From Actinomadura violacea (GTDB taxonomy: Bacteria > Actinomycetota > Actinomycetes > Streptosporangiales > Streptosporangiaceae): a DNA stretch of 64,000 nt. The stretch's first letter is position 1. Each line of letters starts with the position of its first letter. The position numbers were made by a program, and so were the translations under genes. The notes beneath the pieces were generated by a model. It saw only the letters and a list, made by a program, of their open reading frames with translations, ran no database searches and was not told the origin of the DNA. Shown one piece after another: positions 16,437 through 23,332 of the stretch. The stretch covers positions 124,001-188,000 of the forward strand of contig NZ_JAGEPF010000002.1 in the NCBI RefSeq assembly GCF_017573465.1. Direction: 5' to 3'.

Positions 16437-16449
16437 ATCCGACCACTAT
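16437..16449. repeat. attR core of the 15.75 kb element
   Basis: This is the second copy of ATCCGACCACTAT. Bases 16446-16448 are the stop codon of the response regulator (TAG on the reverse strand), so integration used the last codon of that gene and preserved the reading frame. The arm-like motif CGCTGCGCTTG is at 16355-16365. Confidence 0.72.
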
Positions 16450-16829
16450 CTGGACACCGCAGCGAGTTTCCGCACCGTCTGGATCAACTGGTTCGGATCG
16501 AACGGCTTCGTCACGTACGCGTCCACACCGATCTCGTGGCCCCGCCGGATGTCGTGCTCCTGCGCCCGCGCCGTGATCATCACGACCCGGATGTGCGCGG
16601 TCCCCGGGTCCTCCCGCAGCCGGACCGCCGTCACCCACCCGTCCAGCCGCGGCATCATCACGTCCAGCGTGATCACGTCCGGCCGCACCCCGGCCACCTT
16701 CTCCAGGCAGTCCTGACCGTCCACCGCGGTCGACACCTCGAACCCCTCGAGTTGCAGGTTCACGGCGATGAGCTGCCGGATCACCTCGTCGTCGTCGACG
16801 ACCAGCACCCGTCCCAGTGGCTCGGTCAC
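16446..16829 (-). CDS. Orphan single-domain response regulator
   Basis: This encodes 127 residues from a GTG. It is a receiver domain only: acidic cluster VVDDDE, phosphoacceptor Asp56 in TLDVMMP, Thr/Ser in MITA and Lys108 in VTKPFDP. There is no output domain. The start at 16829 gives the N-terminus expected for CheY-like orphan regulators located near tRNA-Arg and nrtL in actinomycetes; a GTG at 16865 is possible. Its stop codon lies in the attR core of the adjacent element. Confidence 0.82.
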   Translation of the reverse strand: MTEPLGRVLVVDDDEVIRQLIAVNLQLEGFEVSTAVDGQDCLEKVAGVRPDVITLDVMMPRLDGWVTAVRLREDPGTAHIRVVMITARAQEHDIRRGHEIGVDAYVTKPFDPNQLIQTVRKLAAVSR

Positions 16830-16938
16830 GGCCTCGAAGTTAGTCGACTCCACCCTCGAACGCACGGCGAACGTCCACGTACGCGCAAGCCCGCCAACCC
16901 TGGTAACCTTCCAACACGCGCCGCACCGCGACGCAAGG

Positions 16939-17010
16939 GCCCCCTTAGCTCAGGGGATAGAGCAACGGCCTCCGGAGCCGTGTGCGCAGGTTCGAATCCT
17001 GCAGGGGGCA
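16939..17010 (+). tRNA. tRNA-Arg (anticodon CCG)
   Basis: A full cloverleaf can be drawn. The acceptor arms GCCCCCT and AGGGGGC pair over 7 bp with discriminator A. The anticodon stem ACGGC/GCCGT encloses CTCCGGA, giving anticodon CCG. The T arm is GCAGG-TTCGAAT-CCTGC. CCA is not encoded. The 3' half is the integration site of the element to the right, which reconstitutes the gene. Confidence 0.93.
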
Positions 17011-17013
17011 CCC
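16970..17013. repeat. attL of the AICE (44-bp tRNA 3' end)
   Basis: The 44 bp from CTCCGGAGCC to GGGGGCACCC are repeated without mismatch at 32263-32306 and, degenerate, at 34613-34651. They span the anticodon loop to just past the discriminator base. Confidence 0.92.
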
Positions 17014-17024
17014 CTAAATGATCA

Positions 17025-17057
17025 GCCGGTTTCCGCGCTTGACCTGCGGAAACCGGC
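17025..17057. terminator. Terminator following tRNA-Arg
   Basis: GCCGGTTTCCGC and GCGGAAACCGGC pair over 12 bp with a 9-nt loop. It lies 15 bp after the tRNA and is probably its terminator. Confidence 0.75.
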
Positions 17058-17118
17058 CGTTCTCGTTCATAGCCCATGTGACATCAGATGCCACCACGGG
17101 ACGCCGTATGCCACGGCG

Positions 17119-17138
17119 CGTGTTCCATTCGTGTTCCA
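17119..17138. repeat. Direct repeat near attL, probable integrase arm sites
   Basis: CGTGTTCCA occurs at 17119-17127 and 17130-17138, one helical turn apart. The decamer GTGTTCCATT at 17120 recurs near attR at 32191-32200. Paired motifs at both ends are typical of arm-type sites for tyrosine integrases. Confidence 0.5.
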
Positions 17139-17158
17139 GCCGTTCGGAGCGCCAGCCA

Positions 17159-17198
17159 GCGTGACGCGTCGCCCTCAAGTGCGGGCGACGCGTCACGC
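17159..17198. terminator. Terminator after the AICE integrase gene
   Basis: A perfect 16-bp inverted repeat (GCGTGACGCGTCGCCC with its complement) has an 8-nt loop. It lies 5 bp past the integrase stop on the reverse strand. Confidence 0.75.
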
Positions 17199-17202
17199 CC
17201 AG

Positions 17203-18570
17203 CTAGCCGCCGAGGGCATCGTCTATGCGTCCCAGCCAGACGCCGTCTTGCCCGGCAATGACCTTGGCGTAGATCTTCAACAGCACCTCCACACTGTGGC
17301 CGGCCCACTCGGCGACCTGAGTGGGTGGGACACCGGCGTTGAGCCGGAGCGAGACACCGGCATGGCGCAGGTCGTACGGGCGCCGGGCAAGGCCGGACGC
17401 CTCCTGGGCGGGCGTCAGGGCCAGCGTGCGCGCCTTGTGCCACGTGCGCCCGTAGCCGGACGGCAGTAGCACTCCCCCGCGCTCCGTGCGGAACAGCCGG
17501 CCGTCTGGGGCGACGCCGTACCGGTTGATGTGGTCGCGGAGAATCCGAACGAGTTCCGGCGGGATCGGCACGGGCCGCTTGGCCTTGCGGTTCCGTCCTT
17601 TGAGCCCGCGGTCGTCGTGGTACTGCCCCGAATCGGTCCACTCGGTTCCGACCGAGGGCTTGGAACCGGCGAGCATCAGCCGTCCCCACCCGTTCGCGGG
17701 TAGTTCGCAGTCGGATTCGCGCAGAGAGACCACCTCGCCTGGCCGCATCGTCGCGTAGTAGATGCATGCGAAGAACGCGACCATTCGAGGGCCTCGCCGA
17801 GGTCCGGCGTAGCTGACCGCCGTGAGGAGTTCCGCCATTTGGCGCGGTGAAGGGACGGCAGCCGGGTCTACTTCCTCCCACACCTCGTCATCTTGGGTTG
17901 GTTTCCAGTCAAGCCCGTCGATCGGGTTGACGGCGAGGCGCTTCCGTTGGACGGCGTACTTGAGCACGTTGTAGAGAACGCGCCGGCGGCGTGTGTAGTA
18001 ACTCGGGGCGGCGGCGGTGCCGTCCAGCTTTCGGGCGCACGCATCGAGTGCCCGCGTGATGCCTTCAAACTCGGCGAGGTCGGCGAGCGGGACCGACGTC
18101 TTACGGACCCAGTTGAGCGCGGCGGCCACCTCGGCGGGCCGGGCGGCGTCGCGCCGGTTCTTGTTGTACTCCCATCGTCGAAGTGCGTTCCGGAGAGTCT
18201 GCGAATCCGGTGCGCCCTTGTGGTCGGCCGTGAGTCTCACCGTCACAGCGGTGAGCGTCTCAGCGATGGAGATCCGCTGTTTGGCGGACACCTTGTCCCA
18301 CCGGTCGTCTACGTAGTCCCGCGCGTGCTGGTACCAGCTCACGGACAGGGCCGCGCGAATCATGGACTCCGGAAGGCCGGTCTCGATGTCGAATGCCTCG
18401 CCTCGCCGGGCGGCTTGGATGAGTTCCGACTTGAAGCTGTCCGCGAGTTCCCGCATGGCGAACGGCTTGGTTGTCACCTTGCCGCCTACCAGCCAGCGCA
18501 GCACGTATGGCCGTTTCCTTCCCTTCTTTACCGTGACGTTCCAGAATCGGACGTCGTAGCTCTTGTTCAT
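17203..18570 (-). CDS. int: AICE tyrosine integrase
   Basis: This encodes 455 residues, the usual length for AICE integrases. An N-terminal arm-binding region (KKGRKRPYVLRWLVGGK) precedes a core-binding domain near 160-220. The catalytic residues visible are Arg276 in TMRPGEVV, Arg402 in YDLRHAGVSL, His425 in WAGHSVEV and Tyr434 in KIYAKV. It should insert the element into the tRNA-Arg 3' end through the 44-bp att sequence. The start overlaps the xis stop by 4 bp, so the two are co-translated, as in pSAM2-like elements. Confidence 0.92.
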   Translation of the reverse strand: MNKSYDVRFWNVTVKKGRKRPYVLRWLVGGKVTTKPFAMRELADSFKSELIQAARRGEAFDIETGLPESMIRAALSVSWYQHARDYVDDRWDKVSAKQRISIAETLTAVTVRLTADHKGAPDSQTLRNALRRWEYNKNRRDAARPAEVAAALNWVRKTSVPLADLAEFEGITRALDACARKLDGTAAAPSYYTRRRRVLYNVLKYAVQRKRLAVNPIDGLDWKPTQDDEVWEEVDPAAVPSPRQMAELLTAVSYAGPRRGPRMVAFFACIYYATMRPGEVVSLRESDCELPANGWGRLMLAGSKPSVGTEWTDSGQYHDDRGLKGRNRKAKRPVPIPPELVRILRDHINRYGVAPDGRLFRTERGGVLLPSGYGRTWHKARTLALTPAQEASGLARRPYDLRHAGVSLRLNAGVPPTQVAEWAGHSVEVLLKIYAKVIAGQDGVWLGRIDDALGG

Positions 18571-18761
18571 GCGGCCCTCTCTTCAAGGCCGGAAAGCCAG
18601 TTCTCGAAGTCGACTCGGCGGATTCGAAGCTTGCGGTTGGGCAGGACGGTGCAGGGCGGCGTCTTGCCGAGCGCGCGCCAGCGCTGCCACGTCCGGCGCG
18701 TGATGTCGAGTTCTTCGAGGAGCTCGGGGACCGTGATCCACGTGCGCGACCTCTTGGCCAT
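18567..18761 (-). CDS. xis: Excisionase-type helix-turn-helix protein
   Basis: This encodes 64 residues: TWITVPELLEELDITRRTWQRWRALGKTPPCTVLPNRKLRIRR is a MerR/AlpA-like winged helix-turn-helix of the kind used as excisionase. The ATG at 18761 follows AGAGGTG; an upstream in-frame start at 18821 would extend into the repeated leader. It overlaps int by 4 bp. Together they should direct excision of the element. Confidence 0.85.
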   Translation of the reverse strand: MAKRSRTWITVPELLEELDITRRTWQRWRALGKTPPCTVLPNRKLRIRRVDFENWLSGLEERAA

Positions 18762-18788
18762 TGGTGGGGACACCTCTTGTTTGGCGGT

Positions 18789-18843
18789 GTGATCGGTCGG
18801 TTTGCGGGCCGCCGGCGGCATGCGTTGGTGGCTTGTGCGCCGA
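18789..18843 (-). repeat. Leader repeat copy 1 (upstream of xis)
   Basis: This is the most diverged of four copies. It shares GGCGCACAAGCCACCAA and CCGACCGATCAC with the copies at 22975, 27058 and 28189, in the same orientation as the genes. The xis start is 28 nt downstream and its SD, AAGAGGTG, directly follows the repeat. Confidence 0.65.
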
Positions 18844-18867
18844 CGGTGTGGCAGTCGTGGGAGGGGT

Positions 18868-19043
18868 AGCCGTACCAGCCGTACCAGCCTCGTTTTTGCT
18901 GGTCAGGTGTGGTACGGCTTGGCAGGGTGGTACGGCTTGAGCCGTACCAGGGGGCGGGCGTTGGTACGGCTTGAGCCGTACCAGCCGGGTAAGCCTCATT
19001 GGGTCTGACCTGCGGTGTTGAGGCTGGTACGGCTGGTACGGCT
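18868..19043. repeat. Nine-copy GGTACGGCT iteron cluster, candidate AICE origin
   Basis: Two tandem AGCCGTACC copies at 18868-18885, one GGTACGGCT at 18911, two perfect palindromes (GGTACGGCT-TG-AGCCGTACC) at 18929-18948 and 18963-18982, and two tandem copies at 19026-19043 make nine units. The last two lie inside the 3' end of the DUF3631 gene and encode RTSRTS. A T-rich patch (CGTTTTTGCT) lies between the first groups. Location between replication and xis genes suits an origin, although a regulator binding site is possible. Confidence 0.62.
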
Positions 19044-20180
19044 CCCCCTCGGCAGGGGCAGGATGGTGGCCGGTTGGGCGTCGGTGGGCGGGGTGTCGTC
19101 GGCGGAGCAGTAGCGGGCCCATGCGTCGGTGAAGTCGGCGCGGCGGTAGCCCTTGGCCTGCCCGCTTTGGAATCGGATGGTGTCGGATCGGATCTCGTAT
19201 TCGCGCAGGATGGTGCCGAGTTTCATGGCGGTGAGGCCGTTGGGGCCGTAGTCGCCCCAGGGTGCTTCGGGGTCGGCCTTGAGGCGGTCGAGGAGAACGG
19301 CGGTGGGAAGGGCGGTTTCGGCGCCGAATGCGGTGCGGCAGTCGGTGAGCAGGCGGAGCCGGTTGGACATCTGGCCGTTGTCGTCGGCGTCGGCGGTGAG
19401 GGCGAGGACGGCGGTGCGGGCGCGTTCGGGCCAGTGCCCGCCAGCGTGGTCGGCGACGACCACGAGCGGTTCCCAGGTGTCGGCGGCGCGGTCTTCGACC
19501 GGCATCGGCGGTTCGGCGGCTTCGAGGGCGGCGAGGTCGGCGCGCAGCCATGCGTTGAGGTCGGCTGCCAGCTGGCGGAGCGCGGGCCGGTCGCGCTTGT
19601 GCCGGAACGGCGCGACCGTTTCGCCGGGGCCGCGGCGGCGCATCCGGATGATGACGGCGCGGTCTTCGATGGTGTCGGGCATCGCGCCGATGCCAGCGAG
19701 GGCGGCCATGGCGAACGTCGGGATGGACTCCACGCGGTTGGCGTTGGCGTCGTAGCGCTTGGCGGGCCGGTTGCGCTGGTGACCGGCGTTCAGCAGTCCG
19801 CGCAGATCCTCGTTGCCCTCGGCTTTGGCACCGAAGATGGTGTCCGCTTCGTCTACCAGCAGGGTCGGCGGGTCGTCGGTGATCGATCGGTAGACCGCGG
19901 CCGGGGAGGAGTTCACGGTGATGAACGGGACGTGGCAGGTGGCCTCGACCACGTCCAGCAGGCGGGACTTGCCGCACCGCTTTTCGGGGGCGCGGATGAC
20001 CAGTCGCGGGGCGTGCGGCCATGCGGGTTGGGCGTGCGTGGCGGCGATCCACAGCGTGACGGCGTCGGCGGCCTGCGGACTCGGCAGGATGACGTACCGG
20101 GTGAGGGCGGCGCGCAGCGCATCGAGTAGCGCGGCGCCGTTGATCGGTTGTCCGTCGCCGGTGGCTGGATTGGTGGTCAT
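18996..20180 (-). CDS. DUF3631 replication ATPase/helicase
   Basis: This encodes 394 residues. Walker A APEKRCGKS lies near 64-72 and Walker B TLLVDEAD near 106-113. The C-terminal half contains the DUF3631 region (AMAALAGIGAMPDTIEDRAVIIRMRRR). Such proteins follow prim-pol genes in elements and act as replicative ATPases. The ATG at 20180 overlaps the upstream prim-pol stop by 4 bp. Its last codons contain two iterons. The C-terminus shows the sequence PWGDYGPNGLTAMKLGTILREY, probably winged-helix-like. Confidence 0.85.
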   Translation of the reverse strand: MTTNPATGDGQPINGAALLDALRAALTRYVILPSPQAADAVTLWIAATHAQPAWPHAPRLVIRAPEKRCGKSRLLDVVEATCHVPFITVNSSPAAVYRSITDDPPTLLVDEADTIFGAKAEGNEDLRGLLNAGHQRNRPAKRYDANANRVESIPTFAMAALAGIGAMPDTIEDRAVIIRMRRRGPGETVAPFRHKRDRPALRQLAADLNAWLRADLAALEAAEPPMPVEDRAADTWEPLVVVADHAGGHWPERARTAVLALTADADDNGQMSNRLRLLTDCRTAFGAETALPTAVLLDRLKADPEAPWGDYGPNGLTAMKLGTILREYEIRSDTIRFQSGQAKGYRRADFTDAWARYCSADDTPPTDAQPATILPLPRGSRTSRTSLNTAGQTQ

Positions 20181-21130
20181 GCGGGGTTCCCCCTGGTGAT
20201 GCTGCGCGGGTTGCGGGTTCCGGCGGTGAGGCCGGAGGCGATGGTGGTGCGGATTTCGGTGGGGGTGAGTCCGCCGGGGCCGAGGTGGACGGCGGCGGCT
20301 TGGGTGAGGTGGTCGGCGGCGTGGTCGGCGGTGAGGAGGCCGGCGCCGACCAGGCGGCCGAGGTTGTAGGCGGCTTTGTTGAGGGCGTGGTTGCGGCCAC
20401 CGGTGCGCGCATCGGTCACCCGCCGCCCCTCCCCTTGGAGTGCTGTCCGGGCATAGGCCGGCAGATCGGCGATCCTGTCCGCGGTGGCCGGGGGGCACTC
20501 CAAGGGGGGAGGAGTCGGCGGGGCGGGGCTGAGTAGGCCGGTGAGCCATTGCGGGAGTGGGGCGGGGGCGGTGTCGTGGGTGAGGCGGTAGGGGCGGCCG
20601 GTGTTGGTGCTGGGCGGGGCGAGGACGTAGCCGCCCCAGCCGCGGACGTCGACCTTCCAGCCGAGTCCGGCGCCGCGTTCGCCCGCGCGGTTGCCGATCC
20701 GGGTTCCGGGCGGGGCGGTGTAGTACAGGTGCATGCCGCCGCGCGGGGTGGCCACGGTGAAGGTGTCGAAGTCGATGACCGCGCCGGCACGTTCAGCCAG
20801 CACCGCAAGCACGTCGGCGCCGTCTCGCACGCCGGGCAGTGCCCATCCGGGGGGCGGTTGCTCGCCGGGGGCGGGCACGTCCAGGTCGATGACGACCAGC
20901 CCGGACGGGCCGCACGCGATGCCGACGCCGTAGGGTGCGTGCGCCCACGCGGCGGCGATGCGGTCGGGGTCGGTGGTGGCGCGGTCCTCCCACTTGCGGT
21001 GCCCGCTCGCGCAGGGGCCGCGGCCGGCGCAGACGGCTTGGCTGTGCAGCGCGGGCGGCTTCTTGGCGTCCGGGCGGACCGGGAACACCCGCCACCCTCG
21101 GGCCGCATAGTCCAGTGCCGCACTGGTCAA
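20177..21130 (-). CDS. Bifunctional primase-polymerase (AICE Rep)
   Basis: This encodes 317 residues. The prim-pol fold is indicated by AALDYAARGWRVFPVRPDAKKP, the catalytic VVIDLDVPAP (Asp82/Asp84), GGMHLYY and DVRGWGGYVLAPPS. A helical C-terminal segment follows. It probably primes and copies the excised element together with the DUF3631 ATPase encoded immediately downstream. A TTG at 21130 is the only in-frame start giving the usual N-terminus; no clear SD is visible, so the start is tentative. Confidence 0.82.
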   Translation of the reverse strand: MTSAALDYAARGWRVFPVRPDAKKPPALHSQAVCAGRGPCASGHRKWEDRATTDPDRIAAAWAHAPYGVGIACGPSGLVVIDLDVPAPGEQPPPGWALPGVRDGADVLAVLAERAGAVIDFDTFTVATPRGGMHLYYTAPPGTRIGNRAGERGAGLGWKVDVRGWGGYVLAPPSTNTGRPYRLTHDTAPAPLPQWLTGLLSPAPPTPPPLECPPATADRIADLPAYARTALQGEGRRVTDARTGGRNHALNKAAYNLGRLVGAGLLTADHAADHLTQAAAVHLGPGGLTPTEIRTTIASGLTAGTRNPRSITRGNPA

Positions 21131-21199
21131 GCGCTGCGGCCGGGCGTGGCCGCGGCCGGTGCGCTGCGCGCTCGGCGGAGCCGGGCTACGGTCGGTGCC

Positions 21200-21364
21200 A
21201 TGACCGATGAGACCCGCATCGCGCTGAAGAACTACGACAACCTCATCCGCTCCCGCGGGCTGGACGACGTCGAACTCGATTGGGACACCGACACCCTGAT
21301 CTACGGCGACGGCGGCGCCGTCATCGACACCCTGCTTGACCCCAACTTCACCGGCGTCTCCTGA
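21200..21364 (+). CDS. Small acidic protein, divergent from the replication genes
   Basis: This encodes 54 residues on the opposite strand to its neighbours. Codon third positions are almost all G or C, which supports coding. The sequence is acidic (DDVELDWDTDTLIYGDGG) without Cys or membrane segments. It is divergent from the prim-pol gene and convergent with the DpdA-like gene. Small acidic proteins in mobile elements can be DNA mimics, but nothing here proves that. Confidence 0.55.
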   Translation: MTDETRIALKNYDNLIRSRGLDDVELDWDTDTLIYGDGGAVIDTLLDPNFTGVS

Positions 21365-21444
21365 TCTCTGGCCGCGCTTGCCGGGCTGCATGGCGCGTGC
21401 CGCCGGGACGGTGCTCGTGGTACCCGTCTGGTACTTGTCGTGCG

Positions 21445-22254
21445 TCATGCAGCCTCCTCGCCTGTGGGCAGGGGGAACAGGTCGGTTTGGTGGCCGCGGG
21501 CGGCGAGGCCGGCCAGCAGGCGGGCGCGCCATCCGGTGGCGTAGGTCAGGCAGTTGGCGCAGTTCTTGTGACCGCGGCAGCCGGGCAGCGGCGGGAGGCG
21601 GCGGGCGTTGTAGCTCCATGCCATGGAGTCGGCGGACGCCAGCTGGTAGCCGTAGCGCTGCAAGCCGCCGGCCTTGACGCCGAATCCGTGCAGTTTGAGT
21701 CCGAGTCCGGCGAGCGCGGCCACGATGTGGCCGATCTCGCCGGTTGACTGGCGCCGGCACACCGACCCCAACCCCACCCGCGGCAGCGCGGCCAGATCCA
21801 CGCCGGCGGACGCATACAGCTCGACACATCGCAGGTAGTCCGGCAGTGTCCACCCCTGCACGACCGGCAGCCACGGCAGCGTGGGGGCGAGCGCCCGCAG
21901 GTCGAGGTAGTTGGCCACGGTGCGTTCCTGATGCTCGCGCACGCTCAAGCCGGTCCGTTCGATCATGAACGGCTCGCACATCCAGTCCTGTTGCGACAGG
22001 AAGTCCGGCATGCCGAGGTCCTCGGCGTAGCGGGCGCCCGCTACGGCGTACTGGCCGGGCGTGGTGGTCCACCGACCGTTCAGCGACAGTTCGGTGAACC
22101 CGCCCGAATCCAGCGCCCACCGGCACACCGCGGGCCGCAGCCGGGCCTTGCGCGTGAGTTGGCGGTGCGAGACGAACAGCGGGAAGTCGGCGTTCCACAG
22201 CCAGTGCGGTTGGTGCGCGCCGAGGTAGAACAGCGGGCCGGTCACAGTCGGCAT
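21445..22254 (-). CDS. DpdA/queuine tRNA-ribosyltransferase-like protein
   Basis: This encodes 269 residues of the TGT-like DpdA family: YLGAHQPHWLW, WALDSGGFTEL with catalytic Asp near 49, QDWMCEPF, VVQGW, and GLGSVCRRQ. A C-terminal Cys/His cluster (CRGHKNCANC) probably binds zinc. DpdA enzymes exchange guanine for a 7-deazaguanine in DNA. No preQ0 synthesis gene or other dpd gene is present, so the host would have to supply the base. The ATG at 22254 overlaps the upstream gene by 13 bp. A tRNA-modifying role is the alternative. Confidence 0.8.
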   Translation of the reverse strand: MPTVTGPLFYLGAHQPHWLWNADFPLFVSHRQLTRKARLRPAVCRWALDSGGFTELSLNGRWTTTPGQYAVAGARYAEDLGMPDFLSQQDWMCEPFMIERTGLSVREHQERTVANYLDLRALAPTLPWLPVVQGWTLPDYLRCVELYASAGVDLAALPRVGLGSVCRRQSTGEIGHIVAALAGLGLKLHGFGVKAGGLQRYGYQLASADSMAWSYNARRLPPLPGCRGHKNCANCLTYATGWRARLLAGLAARGHQTDLFPLPTGEEAA

Positions 22255-22526
22255 GTGCGGCCCACCCCCCGGCAGGTCGCACAGAAGGTGACGCGGGCGA
22301 GGAACTCCACCGGCGCATCGGGGCAGAGCGCTTCCCACTCGGCGGCCGGCGTGCTGATCACGCCGAGGTCGTCACGGGCCAGCACGATGAGCGCCTGACC
22401 GCGCGGCAGCGGCAGCACGCTGACGATGGGCACGGTGCCGATCCCGCGTACGTAGATCGCGTTTCCGCGCTGCAACTCGGAGGTCATTCGAGTCACGGGC
22501 GCGGCGGGCTTGGCCGGGCGCGTCAT
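22242..22526 (-). CDS. Small hypothetical protein with C-terminal Cys motif
   Basis: This encodes 94 residues. A central beta-rich segment (NAIYVRGIGTVPIVSVLPLPRG) is followed by a terminal CATCRGVGRTC that may bind metal. It overlaps both neighbours by a few bases, indicating an operon with the zinc-ribbon and DpdA-like genes. Function unknown. Confidence 0.58.
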   Translation of the reverse strand: MTRPAKPAAPVTRMTSELQRGNAIYVRGIGTVPIVSVLPLPRGQALIVLARDDLGVISTPAAEWEALCPDAPVEFLARVTFCATCRGVGRTCRL

Positions 22527-22933
22527 GCGGCATCACCGCCGTCCGGGTGCTGGTTGGTGCGGCGCCACAGCGGCGCCCACTCGGACGGGTCGTCGGTGGC
22601 GATCACGATGCCCTCGGCGGTGAGCACGAATTCGTGGCCGTGGTGGCAGGTCCATAGGTCGCCGTGGTGGTCGGGGGCGAGCGCGGCCCATGAGGTGATC
22701 TCGGTGTTGCAGGTGGGGCAGTCGGGGCCGTCCAGCACCGGCCACCGGGTGATGGGGATGGGCCAGTCGGCGGGGCAGGCGCGGCAGTGCCACACGCTCA
22801 CCTGGTTGCCGTTGGCCATGGTGGTGGGTCCGATCCACGTCACGTCGCTGTCGCGTCCGCAGGCGGGGCAGTCCGGGCCGGCGAGGATGGGCCATTGCTG
22901 GACGGGCGGGAAGATCGGCGGGTTGTGCGTCAT
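22523..22933 (-). CDS. Multi-zinc-ribbon small protein
   Basis: This encodes 136 residues with three CxxC-type units: GPDCPACGRDSDV, VWHCRACPADW, and DGPDCPTCNTEI, plus LWTCHHGHEF. Two W-P-(IV)-L-(AD)-GPDCP repeats show an internal duplication. It lies downstream of leader repeat copy 2, whose frame runs into this ATG without a stop. It is likely a nucleic-acid or protein adaptor; the AICE backbone commonly has such genes of unknown role. Confidence 0.65.
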   Translation of the reverse strand: MTHNPPIFPPVQQWPILAGPDCPACGRDSDVTWIGPTTMANGNQVSVWHCRACPADWPIPITRWPVLDGPDCPTCNTEITSWAALAPDHHGDLWTCHHGHEFVLTAEGIVIATDDPSEWAPLWRRTNQHPDGGDAA

Positions 22934-22974
22934 GATGGTGGGGCCTTCCTTGGTGTTGGCGGCCTCGTTGGGGG

Positions 22975-23030
22975 CCGTGATCGGTCGGAAGGTGCGGTCC
23001 TCGGCGGCGTGCTTGGTGGCTTGTGCGCCG
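22975..23030 (-). repeat. Leader repeat copy 2 (upstream of the zinc-ribbon gene)
   Basis: It reads GGCGCACAAGCCACCAAGCA then CGCCGCCGAGGACCGC and CCGACCGATCACG on the reverse strand. It occupies most of the 114-bp gap between the small membrane gene and the zinc-ribbon gene, ending 42 nt before that start codon. Confidence 0.75.
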
Positions 23031-23047
23031 GGGGCCGCTTTCCGTGT

Positions 23048-23269
23048 TCAGCGGCGGTCGATGCGTTTGAGGGCGTTCCAGATCCGGCGACCGGTCCGGA
23101 GTTGCGCGCCGCGGCCGCTGCACTTGCGGCAGTACCGCCACGCCTTGCCGGACGGGGAGCGGAACCGGCCGGCGCCGGCGCAGGTGCGGCAGGCGCGGAA
23201 CGGCCAGATCACGCAACTGATCAGGTAGCCGGTCGAGATCAGGACGGCGAGCAGGAACAGGGCGGTCAC
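23048..23269 (-). CDS. Small membrane protein with DnaJ-type zinc motif (Spd-like)
   Basis: This encodes 73 residues. One N-terminal transmembrane helix (ALFLLAVLISTGYLISCVIW) is followed by CRTCAGAGRF and CRKCSGRG, the paired CxxCxGxG motifs of DnaJ-type zinc centres. Small membrane proteins of this layout accompany conjugation genes in AICEs and may act in mycelial spread. It lies between the candidate clt and the replication part. Confidence 0.65.
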   Translation of the reverse strand: MTALFLLAVLISTGYLISCVIWPFRACRTCAGAGRFRSPSGKAWRYCRKCSGRGAQLRTGRRIWNALKRIDRR

Positions 23270-23332
23270 GGTGGTCTCCCGTCCGGAGAATCGGTGACGT
23301 TCAGTAACGGCGAGTGGGGTGGGGCGGGCGGC

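Larger units (their letters stand above)
699..16449. mobile_element. Integrated satellite-like element (tyrosine integrase, prim-pol, tape measure protein)
   Basis: Identical 13-bp direct repeats at 699-711 and 16437-16449 bound a segment whose genes, apart from the integrase, all read rightward. The integrase at the right end reads inward. Contents are an XRE/DUF5753 regulator, many small overlapping ORFs, a primase-polymerase/helicase with an internal iteron array, duplicated small-gene modules and a phage tape measure protein. No terminase, portal, capsid, protease or other tail gene was found. Removing the segment would place the response regulator directly upstream of the nrtL-like gene, which supports a clean insertion. 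Calling it a phage satellite is inference; a decayed prophage is the main alternative, although reading frames look intact. Confidence 0.8.

Noticed and set aside
19279..19755. Plus-strand frames opposite the DUF3631 and prim-pol genes
   Set aside because: They show Arg/Ser-rich composition with no domain, while the minus strand has Walker motifs.
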